A stretch of DNA of 5,082 nucleotides from Acidobacteriaceae bacterium (GCA_003140705.1 PLKU01000279.1:258-5339); one strand, 5' to 3'. Shown: positions 1-4,627, counted from the stretch's first letter. The notes: generated by a model from the sequence alone, not told the origin. Made by a program: numbers and translations.

Positions 1-30
1 ATAACTCAACGAAGTGATTCAAACCAAATC

Positions 31-66
31 GGCCCGCTCCTCCCTAAGAGGCGCGGGCCGGCTTTT
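31..66 (+). terminator. Rho-independent-type terminator of an upstream gene
   Basis: GGCCCGC (31-37) pairs with GCGGGCC (53-59), and inside it CCTC (39-42) pairs with GAGG (48-51) around a 5-nt loop. The hairpin is followed by GGCTTTTG. It lies before the ECF promoter, so it most likely ends transcription of a gene left of the window. On the opposite strand the hairpin is followed by GATTTGGTTTG, so it could also work from the right, though less well. Confidence 0.75.
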
Positions 67-87
67 GTGCCCCGCCGAAATAAATAT

Positions 88-121
88 CCGAACACCTCGT
101 CACCAAGCTCCGTCTTTGGGT
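88..121 (+). promoter_or_regulatory. Probable ECF sigma-type promoter, likely autoregulatory
   Basis: GAAC at 90-93 (in CCGAACAC) is a typical ECF -35 core and CGTC at 111-114 is a typical ECF -10 core. They are exactly 17 nt apart, within the usual spacing for ECF promoters. Transcription would start near 121, leaving a leader of about 23 nt before the sigma gene. ECF operons are commonly transcribed by their own sigma factor, so self-activation is the natural inference. Motif and spacing are seen; activity is inferred. Confidence 0.65.
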
Positions 122-129
122 ATGAAAAC

Positions 130-146
130 GGAGCGCCTCATCATTG
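130..146 (+). promoter_or_regulatory. Ribosome binding site deciding a TTG start
   Basis: GGAG at 130-133 lies 10 nt before TTG at 144. The reading frame has a TGA at 123-125 and no ATG or GTG between it and the TTG. The next in-frame ATG or GTG codons are inside conserved sigma region 2, so TTG is the best start. The long spacing and the TTG both suggest weak translation initiation. Confidence 0.6.
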
Positions 147-680
147 AACGCGGACGAAGAAGAAGACTTCACGGATCTGGTTCAGCGCCAGGCGCGCTTC
201 GTCTTCCGCATTGCATTCGCCCTGGTGCTCAATCCCCATGACGCTGAGGACGTTGTTCAGGAGACTTTCTTGAAGCTCTACCGAAATAGTGGATGGCGGA
301 ACCTCACGAATGAACGAGCCTTCCTTGCTCGCGTCACCTGGCGCGTGGCGCTCGATTACCGCCGGCACATTGCCCTGCATAAAGACAGCAACACCTTGCC
401 GCCTGCCGATCTTCCTTCTCCATGGCTAAATCCCGGGCAATTCCTGCTCGCCACCAATCGCCATGCGTTGGTGCACTCCCTCATCGACGGGCTTCCGGAG
501 GATCTCCGTCTGGCTCTGGTCCTTTCCACATTCGACGAACTCAACTCCAGAGAAACCGCCGGAATACTCGGCATTTCAGAAGGTACCGTCCGCACTCGGC
601 TCCAGCGCGCACGCCAGGCCCTTCATCAAAAGCTCACCGCCCTTGAAGAGACTTTCTTTCAGGAGACGCGTCATGCCTGA
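144..680 (+). CDS. ECF-family RNA polymerase sigma factor
   Basis: This is a 178-residue sigma factor that would direct RNA polymerase to a small set of stress or envelope promoters. Region 2 spans about residues 12-75 and contains the core-binding helix DAEDVVQETFLKLYR (33-47), followed by the -10 recognition part NERAFLARVTWRVALDYRR. A linker rich in Pro and Leu (about 80-105) joins it to region 4 (about 108-165). The -35 recognition helix there is visible as ETAGILGISEGTVRTRLQRA. The length is normal for an ECF sigma factor with no extra C-terminal domain. It starts with TTG, and its last codons overlap the start of the next gene by 8 nt, so the two are probably translationally coupled. 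An ECF-type promoter lies just upstream, pointing to autoregulation. The exact ECF subgroup cannot be assigned by eye. Confidence 0.95.
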   Translation: MNADEEEDFTDLVQRQARFVFRIAFALVLNPHDAEDVVQETFLKLYRNSGWRNLTNERAFLARVTWRVALDYRRHIALHKDSNTLPPADLPSPWLNPGQFLLATNRHALVHSLIDGLPEDLRLALVLSTFDELNSRETAGILGISEGTVRTRLQRARQALHQKLTALEETFFQETRHA

Positions 681-1206
681 TGAACCGTTCGACCGATTGC
701 TCGATTCCGCTCTCTCCAGTTACGCCGAGCCTGGCCCGGACTCCGGCCTTGAGCGGCGCGTGCTCGTCCAGATCGCCGAAGGATCACGTACCCAACCGCG
801 CTCCGTGCGTCTCTGGGCCCTCGCCCTCGCAACGGCCGTCCCCCTTCTGCTTCTGGTCGCCCCGGCAATCCACACTCGAAGCAATCGGCACATCGCACGC
901 ACAGACCGGGCCAGCCAATCCCTGCCGCATGCCCTTCCGGCGACCGCCCCTTCGATGGCAGTCTCGCCCGCCCGGCCCCATTTACTCCCCCGAGCAGCCC
1001 ATCGAGAGTCGCTTCCCAAACAAGACGTCTTCCCTACCCCTTTCCCGATCACCCCTGAGGAGCAAGCTCTTGCGACCGTCGCATTGCGCGCACCCGCCCC
1101 TGAACTTCATGCACTTGCTGAGGCTCAACAGAAGGACGACGAGTCTTCCTGCATCGCTGCCAACCGCTACCAACCGCATAACCCGCCCGCCCAGGGCGGA
1201 AATTAA
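673..1206 (+). CDS. Putative anti-sigma factor, single-pass membrane protein
   Basis: The protein has 177 residues. ATG at 673 is preceded by AGGAGA (661-666), and the gene overlaps the sigma stop codon (ATGCCTGA). The N-terminal stretch of about 45 residues is acidic to mixed and helical (PFDRLLDSALSSYAEP, then GLERRVLVQIAE), and would be the cytoplasmic sigma-binding part. One hydrophobic segment follows at about 46-66 (LWALALATAVPLLLLVAPAI). The remaining 110 residues are a Pro/Ala-rich, probably periplasmic tail containing FPTPFPITPEEQALATVALR (120-139), the most conserved-looking part. There is no HxxxCxxC zinc motif, so it is not a ZAS-type anti-sigma factor. The role is inferred from position, topology and coupling to the sigma gene; sequence alone does not prove sigma binding. 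Confidence 0.75.
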   Translation: MPDEPFDRLLDSALSSYAEPGPDSGLERRVLVQIAEGSRTQPRSVRLWALALATAVPLLLLVAPAIHTRSNRHIARTDRASQSLPHALPATAPSMAVSPARPHLLPRAAHRESLPKQDVFPTPFPITPEEQALATVALRAPAPELHALAEAQQKDDESSCIAANRYQPHNPPAQGGN

Positions 1207-1216
1207 GGAGAATTCC

Positions 1217-1813
1217 ATGCAAAAAACCAGCGCAATCTGCTCCGTTCTACTTCTCTTACTGCCATTGGGCAACGCCGCTGCTCAAGACGCTGCCAAGCCC
1301 CAAGAAGCAGTCAAGCCAACAGAAGCATCCAAAGCGCAAGAGCCGCCGGCTCACTATTACCACCTTGATTTTTTGCTCCAGGAACTTGGCGTTGACGGCA
1401 AACCAGTCAACAGTCGCTCGTATACAACCATCCTCAGCACCGATCCTCGCGACCCTTACATGTCCATCCGCACCGGCTCAAGGGTTCCAGTGGTGACAAG
1501 CGCAAAGCAAACTGACCCTGCAGGTGAACGGCCGGAGACGCAATATCAGTATCTCAACGTTGGCGTGACGATTGGCGCCCGCGGCGCGCGTGAGATTGGG
1601 ACTCAGCTTGCAATCCATTTGAATGCAGATGAAAGCAGCCTTGCCCCGGTCTCCCCCGCTGCGCCAGCCGCTGTGGACCCTGTTATCCGTCAAAACTCAT
1701 GGGAGGCTATCGTTCTTATTCCCATCGGCAAACCCACCATCGTCTTCAGCTCCGACACCCTCGAAAGCAAAGGGAGAACGCAACTCGTAGTCACAGCCAT
1801 TCCACTCCAATAG
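1217..1813 (+). CDS. Exported protein of unknown function with a secretin-like beta domain, third gene of the ECF operon
   Basis: This 198-residue protein starts at ATG 1217 behind AAGGAG (1205-1210), 10 nt after the anti-sigma-like gene, so it is co-transcribed. Residues 1-22 form a Sec signal peptide (SVLLLLLPLGNAAA), with likely cleavage before Q23. A low-complexity Lys/Pro/Glu/Ala linker (about 25-43, AKPQEAVKPTEASKAQ) follows. The mature domain (45-198) has short alternating beta strands: HYYHLDFLLQEL, then SIRTGSRVPVVT (83-94), YQYLNVGVTIGAR (110-122), LAIHLNADESSLAP, PVIRQNSWEAIVLIPIGKP and TQLVVTAIPLQ. The order G-x-x-vPv, Y-lnvGv, l-l-aeeS, then a Gly-Lys-Pro strand recalls the C-terminal core of secretins such as PilQ/PulD, but the protein is far too short to form a secretin pore. 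It could sense envelope state for the anti-sigma factor or be an effector. No function is assigned. Confidence 0.85.
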   Translation: MQKTSAICSVLLLLLPLGNAAAQDAAKPQEAVKPTEASKAQEPPAHYYHLDFLLQELGVDGKPVNSRSYTTILSTDPRDPYMSIRTGSRVPVVTSAKQTDPAGERPETQYQYLNVGVTIGARGAREIGTQLAIHLNADESSLAPVSPAAPAAVDPVIRQNSWEAIVLIPIGKPTIVFSSDTLESKGRTQLVVTAIPLQ

Positions 1814-1820
1814 AAGGGAG

Positions 1821-1834
1821 CCGAACACCTCATC
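1821..1834 (+). repeat. Second copy of the CCGRACACCTCRTC motif
   Basis: The sequence differs by one base from the copy at 88-101 that contains the -35 of the sigma promoter. It begins 7 nt after the stop codon of the exported-protein gene. At 17 nt beyond its GAAC there is no CGTC-like -10, so this copy is not obviously a functional ECF promoter. Confidence 0.6.
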
Positions 1835-1863
1835 CATCCACATCCTTACCGTGAAAGGATGAG
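1829..1863 (+). terminator. Weak hairpin with two alternative pairings after the ECF operon
   Basis: CATCCTT (1841-1847) pairs with AAGGATG (1855-1861) around a 7-nt loop. Alternatively CTCATCC (1829-1835) pairs with GGATGAG (1857-1863). The two pairings exclude each other because they share the right arm. No T-run follows, so this is at best a poor intrinsic terminator or an mRNA 3'-end structure for the operon. Confidence 0.3.
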
Positions 1864-1866
1864 AGG

Positions 1867-1880
1867 CCGGACACCTCATC
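1867..1880 (+). repeat. Third copy of the CCGRACACCTCRTC motif
   Basis: CCGGACACCTCATC differs by one base from the copy at 1821 and starts 46 bp after it. Its flank TCAC also matches the sigma promoter. The promoter's other half (AAGCTCC..GTCTT) reappears at 1909-1922, displaced by about 25 nt. Confidence 0.55.
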
Positions 1881-2121
1881 ACGCGCCAGCCGCGACTTTG
1901 CCCTCACTAAGCTCCCCGTCTTCTATGCACGGCCACCGTGCCTACATCGCGGCCGGGCGAGGATCCTCGTAACGATTCAGCAGCGAGGTTCGCATCGGCA
2001 CGGTCCCCCTCGCGCCACCATTCGCAATAATTCGTTTCTTCCTCCAATCCATCTGCGCTCTGCCCGCGTACTAGGTGCACGGGCCAACCCAGGCCCGATC
2101 CATCACCAAAGAGAGGCATCC

Positions 2122-3045
2122 ATGGATTTCAAGATTCTGGCAGACGAATTCCACCGCATCAGCGAGCAGTTGGTGAACCGTCGTAACTTCATGCAGCGCT
2201 CAAGCATGTTGGGCTTGGCCGCGGCGGCCGCCCCGCTCCTCACCGGAATCTTCACCCCGCTCACAGCCCGCGCCGACGAGCCAGAAGCCGCTGGCGAAGC
2301 AGATGCCGAAGCGGCGCAGGCCAAGGACACCGTTGCGGAGATCGCCACTGCCGCACTCATTGCCGAGGACCTCGCCACCACCTTCTATTACAACGGCCTC
2401 GTCGGCGCTGTGATCCAGGATCCCAATCTCGCCGGCGCCGGAGGCTCGGCGGACAACGTCACCTCAGCCGGCAACCTCGGCAACGTCAACTATATTCAGG
2501 CGGCTCTCACTGAGGAGATCTCCCACGCCAATCTTCTGCGCGGCCTGCTCAACATCCCCAAGGCCAGTGCAGATCCGGTGCAGACGTTCTACTTCCCCGC
2601 AGGCTCATTTGACACGTTGGGTCCCTTCCTCGGCCTGCTCGACGCACTCGAGAACGCCTTCATCGGCGCCTACCTCAATGCGATCCAGGAGTTTGCCAAG
2701 AAGGCCGCCTGGGTCCGTGAGCAGCGACGGCAGGGCAAGAATTACGATGACACCTACTCCCCGGAGCAGCTCGACTACCTAGCCAAGGTCTCGGCATCTA
2801 TCATGGGCATCGAGTGCGAACACCGCGTCCTGGGCCGCGTCATCTCCAACAGCAACCCGGCCAACAACCGCAACTATGAAACCACCGATGACATCACCGC
2901 CGTGTACAACGGCAAGCATTCAGCGGTGGTCGCGCTGACCCCATTCCTCACGCCGAGCACCGGCCCCGGCTTCTCGCTTCAGACCGCGATCGACAAGCAG
3001 GGCACAGTCTCCATCCCCGTCTCCGGAGCACCCCCAGCGTTCTAG
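2122..3045 (+). CDS. Tat-exported ferritin-like domain protein (PF13668 type)
   Basis: The protein has 307 residues; ATG 2122 follows GAGAGG (2111-2116). A twin-arginine signal, NRRNFMQ (19-25), precedes a hydrophobic Ala/Leu stretch (29-40). An AxA site, A49-R-A51, gives a mature N-terminus at D52. Tat export implies folding, probably with metal bound, before transport. The mature part begins with an acidic Glu/Ala segment and then forms a four-helix ferritin-like bundle. Candidate di-iron ligands are E82 (LIAEDLATTFYY), E132 and H135 (EISH), E177 (ALENAFIGAYLNAI), and E231 and H234 (ECEH), the usual E...ExxH...E...ExxH order. The family includes the plant desiccation protein pcc13-62 and many uncharacterised exported bacterial proteins. 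Iron oxidation, peroxide protection and desiccation tolerance are possible roles; none is shown here. C232 inside the last ExxH is unusual-looking. Proximity to the ECF operon and shared upstream motifs suggest, without proving, a common stress response. Confidence 0.9.
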   Translation: MDFKILADEFHRISEQLVNRRNFMQRSSMLGLAAAAAPLLTGIFTPLTARADEPEAAGEADAEAAQAKDTVAEIATAALIAEDLATTFYYNGLVGAVIQDPNLAGAGGSADNVTSAGNLGNVNYIQAALTEEISHANLLRGLLNIPKASADPVQTFYFPAGSFDTLGPFLGLLDALENAFIGAYLNAIQEFAKKAAWVREQRRQGKNYDDTYSPEQLDYLAKVSASIMGIECEHRVLGRVISNSNPANNRNYETTDDITAVYNGKHSAVVALTPFLTPSTGPGFSLQTAIDKQGTVSIPVSGAPPAF

Positions 3046-3048
3046 CGT

Positions 3049-3099
3049 CATGCAGAGCGGGCAGTCGAAAGGCTGCCCACTCCTTGGGAAGCCTGCATG
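3049..3099 (+). terminator. Nested inverted repeat at the 3' end of the ferritin-like gene
   Basis: Outer arms CATGCAG (3049-3055) and CTGCATG (3093-3099) enclose a hairpin GGGCAG (3059-3064)/CTGCCC (3073-3078) with an 8-nt loop. It starts 4 nt after the stop codon. There is no T-run directly behind it, so it may act as a 3'-end stabiliser or a Rho-assisted terminator rather than a classical intrinsic one. Confidence 0.45.
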
Positions 3100-3144
3100 G
3101 CATGAAGCAGCAGCGACGATTTCCCGCCATTTGCGACGGAGCAC

Positions 3145-3170
3145 AGCTGACTTTGCTTCAGTTTTTGATG
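3145..3170 (+). terminator. Possible weak intrinsic terminator
   Basis: CTGA (3147-3150) pairs with TCAG (3158-3161), and the pairing can extend by a G-U and an A-T pair. It runs straight into TTTTT (3162-3166), with TTTTTT a few bases further. The stem is short and AT-rich, so the call is tentative. Confidence 0.3.
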
Positions 3171-3432
3171 TTTTTTCAGTACCTGTAATTTCGATCAAAT
3201 CGTAGTGCGGAAGCGCATCAACCTTCTCCCAATTTCTAAACCATTGAATTCATTGTGTCTGAGGAAACGTGCTTGCAAATTCAAATTGCCATCATTCAGG
3301 AAACTTACTCGCAAGAATCCTCGGCTCAATTACTTCAACCCTCCATGGTAAGCCAATGCTGCGCTGGTAACCCAATCCTTCGATGCAAACCCGATACGCG
3401 AGCGGTCGTCCAACGAGCAGGAGGAAAGTTGA

Positions 3433-3837
3433 ATGCATCGAATACTCGTTGCAAGCGCTCTGCTATCCCCATTGCTTTTCACTGCAGCGGCAGTCGCGAG
3501 GCAAACCCCGACCGACTCCTCTGCCACAACAATGACTGCCCCGGTCAGCACCGGCGTTATTCCGGCGCGCGTTGTTGAGGCGCACAACGTCAAACTGAAT
3601 TCCGGATACGTTCACTGGGATCCCGCGGGAACTGAAGTGTTATTGAAGCTCAATATCGACCAGGACGGCACCGCGCAAGTCATCCAGGTCGTCGACTCCT
3701 CGAACCCGGCAATCAACGGGCCTGTGATCGATGCAGTTCGCCAGTTCCGCTTCAGCCCGGCCAAGCTGGATAACCAACCGATTCCGATCGACATGAACAT
3801 GATATTAACGGTCGAACCTGTCGGCTTGCAGCCTTGA
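3433..3837 (+). CDS. Secreted TonB C-terminal-domain protein, paralog 1
   Basis: The protein has 134 residues; ATG 3433 lies 8 nt after a perfect AGGAGG. Residues 1-23 are a Sec signal peptide (ILVASALLSPLLFTAAAVAR) and about 24-36 are a Ser/Thr-rich linker. The rest resembles the TonB C-terminal domain: STGVIPARVV (39-48), EVLLKLNIDQDGTAQVIQVV (68-87), then DSSNPAINGPVIDAVRQF and FRFSPAKLDNQPIP. This matches the family pattern of G-x-V, v-V-x-S, l-D-x-x-V-x-x-A-V-R-x-f-r-F-x-P-A. A classical TonB has a retained N-terminal anchor that contacts ExbBD and a Pro-rich periplasmic spanner. Both are absent, so this is probably a soluble periplasmic or secreted protein that cannot transmit proton-motive force by itself. 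It pairs with a close paralog 406 nt downstream. Its ligand and role are unknown. Confidence 0.85.
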   Translation: MHRILVASALLSPLLFTAAAVARQTPTDSSATTMTAPVSTGVIPARVVEAHNVKLNSGYVHWDPAGTEVLLKLNIDQDGTAQVIQVVDSSNPAINGPVIDAVRQFRFSPAKLDNQPIPIDMNMILTVEPVGLQP

Positions 3838-3857
3838 TGCTGCTTGCAAGCCTCGAC
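3820..3857 (+). other. Stem-loop enclosing the stop codon of TonB-like paralog 1
   Basis: GGCTTGC (3823-3829) pairs with GCAAGCC (3846-3852). GTC (3820-3822) and GAC (3855-3857) can extend the stem past a 2-nt bulge, and AGC/GCT can extend it inward. The TGA stop (3835-3837) sits in the loop. No T-run follows, so it is more likely a 3'-end protection or translation-termination structure than a terminator. Confidence 0.4.
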
Positions 3858-3915
3858 ACAAAGACATCTTCAACCAGCTAGATTGCAGAATAGCTAGGTT
3901 GACGCATTCTGATTG

Positions 3916-3960
3916 CCCCATCCGGGCGAGATGGCCATCACCAGGATGGGGACCTTTCTC
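3916..3960 (+). terminator. Terminator-like hairpin after TonB-like paralog 1
   Basis: CCCCATCC (3916-3923) pairs perfectly with GGATGGGG (3944-3951). The loop carries a 10-bp palindrome, GATGGCCATC (3930-3939), that can form a second small stem. The tail ACCTTTCTC is pyrimidine-rich but not a pure T-run. It lies about 80 nt after the stop codon. Confidence 0.55.
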
Positions 3961-4052
3961 ACTCTGTACATTGAAGCAAGATTACAAGCCTGATCATCCG
4001 CAACTGGACCCTGGTCAAAAGGAAAACGCTGCCATCACGAGCTGCTCCGTTC

Positions 4053-4087
4053 TCTAAAAGCAATCCTTGAAAAGGCCAGTTTTTAGA
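4053..4087 (+). other. Nested AT-rich stem-loop upstream of TonB-like paralog 2
   Basis: TCTAAAA (4053-4059) pairs with TTTTAGA (4081-4087), and inside it CCTT (4065-4068) pairs with AAGG (4072-4075) around a GAA loop. It lies about 90 nt upstream of the -35 of the next gene, outside any transcript that can be defined here. It could be an operator or a chance structure in AT-rich DNA. Confidence 0.3.
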
Positions 4088-4178
4088 AGTTTTCAGCGAG
4101 GCGATTTTCTCTATCAATTAACAATCACACAAAGTGGAACGCTAACTCATTGAAAAATATGATTCGATGAAAAATACT

Positions 4179-4208
4179 TTGACAAATGTCGTGGTTTAGG
4201 TTTATGAT
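4179..4208 (+). promoter_or_regulatory. Sigma70-like promoter of TonB-like paralog 2
   Basis: A perfect -35 TTGACA (4179-4184) is followed after 18 nt by TATGAT (4203-4208), five of six matches to the -10 consensus. Upstream DNA is AT-rich (GAAAAATATGATTCGATGAA), which can act as an UP element. Transcription would start near 4215, giving a leader of about 29 nt with the Shine-Dalgarno AAGGAGGT. Confidence 0.7.
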
Positions 4209-4243
4209 TGTGATGGTTACTGTTAACGCCAAGGAGGTACTAC

Positions 4244-4627
4244 ATGCGACGTATTCTTGCAGCAAGCATTCTTTTGTCCCCGCTATTCTTCACCGCATTG
4301 GCTGTCGCAAGCACCCCAGCGAACGACGCTTCTGCCTCAACCCCGGCTCGTCCTGTAAGCACCGGTGTCATCCCCGCTCATGTCCTCTACTCTACCGGCA
4401 TTGAACTTCCCAGCACCGCAACCGTTCCGAACGATGCGGAGGTTGTTCTCGAACTCAAAGTTGGCGAAGACGGGAAGGCACGCGACATCCAAGTCGTGAA
4501 GTCAGTCAACCCGCAACTCGATGCTCCCGTGGTTGCAGCGGTTCGCAAGTTCCGCTTCAGCCCAGCCATGCTCGACAACCAGGCGATCTCAGTACCATTG
4601 AGCCTCACTGTCACGGTTCAACGCTAA
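4244..4627 (+). CDS. Secreted TonB C-terminal-domain protein, paralog 2
   Basis: The protein has 127 residues; ATG 4244 follows AAGGAGGT (4231-4238). A Sec signal peptide (1-22, ILAASILLSPLFFTALAVAS) and a short Ala/Ser/Thr/Pro linker lead into a TonB_C-like domain: STGVIPAHVL (39-48), DAEVVLELKVGEDGKARDIQ (64-83), VVKSVNPQLDAPVVAAVRKF and FRFSPAMLDNQ. It ends with a beta strand, LSLTVTVQR. It shares PVSTGVIPA at identical positions (37-45) with paralog 1, the FRFSPAxLDNQ core, and most of the signal peptide, so the pair arose by duplication. The DAEVV..V.EDG version is closer to canonical TonB_C than paralog 1. As in paralog 1, there is no retained membrane anchor or proline spanner. It has its own strong promoter and terminator, so it is monocistronic and probably well expressed. 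Confidence 0.87.
   Translation: MRRILAASILLSPLFFTALAVASTPANDASASTPARPVSTGVIPAHVLYSTGIELPSTATVPNDAEVVLELKVGEDGKARDIQVVKSVNPQLDAPVVAAVRKFRFSPAMLDNQAISVPLSLTVTVQR

Larger units (their letters stand above)
1814..2121. other. 308-nt spacer between the ECF operon and the ferritin-like gene
   Basis: No credible gene is present on either strand; the open frames lack coding character and recognisable motifs. The spacer holds two copies of CCGRACACCTCATC (1821 and 1867), a weak hairpin with alternative pairings (1829-1863), a CTAAGCTCCCCGTCTT stretch resembling the -10 side of the sigma promoter (1907-1922), a short hairpin GCACGG/CCGTGC (1927-1941) and a perfect 12-bp palindrome (1958-1969). The ferritin-like gene's promoter should lie here, but no convincing -35/-10 pair of sigma70 or ECF type could be placed. 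Confidence 0.6.
3046..3432. other. 387-nt spacer after the ferritin-like gene
   Basis: No convincing gene is present. A GTG-started frame from 3255 only runs on into the TonB-like gene in another frame. The spacer holds a nested inverted repeat right after the ferritin-like stop codon (3049-3099) and a weak hairpin AGCTGA/TCAGTT (3145-3163) leading into T-runs (3162-3166 and 3171-3176). It ends with a strong Shine-Dalgarno, AGGAGG, at 3419-3424. TTGATG at 3165-3170 could be a -35, but no well-spaced -10 follows, so the promoter of the next gene stays undefined. Confidence 0.6.
3838..4243. other. 406-nt spacer between the two TonB-like paralogs
   Basis: No gene is supported on either strand. 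In order, the spacer holds the right arm of the stop-codon stem-loop, a terminator-like hairpin (3916-3960), a nested AT-rich hairpin (4053-4087) and a clearly AT-rich segment (about 4050-4230). A sigma70-like promoter (4179-4208) and a strong Shine-Dalgarno, AAGGAGGT (4231-4238), complete it. The hairpin and promoter indicate that the two paralogs are separate transcription units. Confidence 0.65.

Noticed and set aside
463..672. N-terminal extension of the anti-sigma-like gene to an ATG at 463
   Set aside because: It would overlap 200 nt of the sigma gene's conserved region 4 in another frame. ATG 673 has a good Shine-Dalgarno and the usual short overlap.
680..1216. Long open + frame running from 680 through the anti-sigma-like gene into the exported-protein gene
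   Set aside because: The stretch before 1217 is Pro/Arg/Ser-rich with no domain character and overlaps a better gene in another frame. The signal peptide and Shine-Dalgarno place the real start at 1217.
2008..2040. AATAAT at 2026-2031 as a sigma70 -10 for the ferritin-like gene
   Set aside because: The region 17 nt upstream (CGGTCCCCC) has no -35 resemblance, so no promoter can be called.
1907..2119. 70-residue open frame on the - strand between the operon and the ferritin-like gene
   Set aside because: It has no recognisable motifs, a composition typical of GC-rich antisense frames, and no clear ribosome binding site.
3255..3578. 107-residue + frame with GTG start upstream of TonB-like paralog 1
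   Set aside because: It runs into the well-supported TonB-like gene in a different frame, has no Shine-Dalgarno, and its residues show no fold-like pattern.
4136..4165. GGAAC at 4136-4140 as an ECF -35 for TonB-like paralog 2
   Set aside because: No CGTC-like -10 lies 16-18 nt downstream, and a near-consensus sigma70 promoter explains the gene better.
3433..4627. The TonB-like pair as true energy-transducing TonB proteins
   Set aside because: The hydrophobic N-terminus looks like a cleavable signal peptide and there is no Pro-rich spanner or ExbB/ExbD gene nearby.
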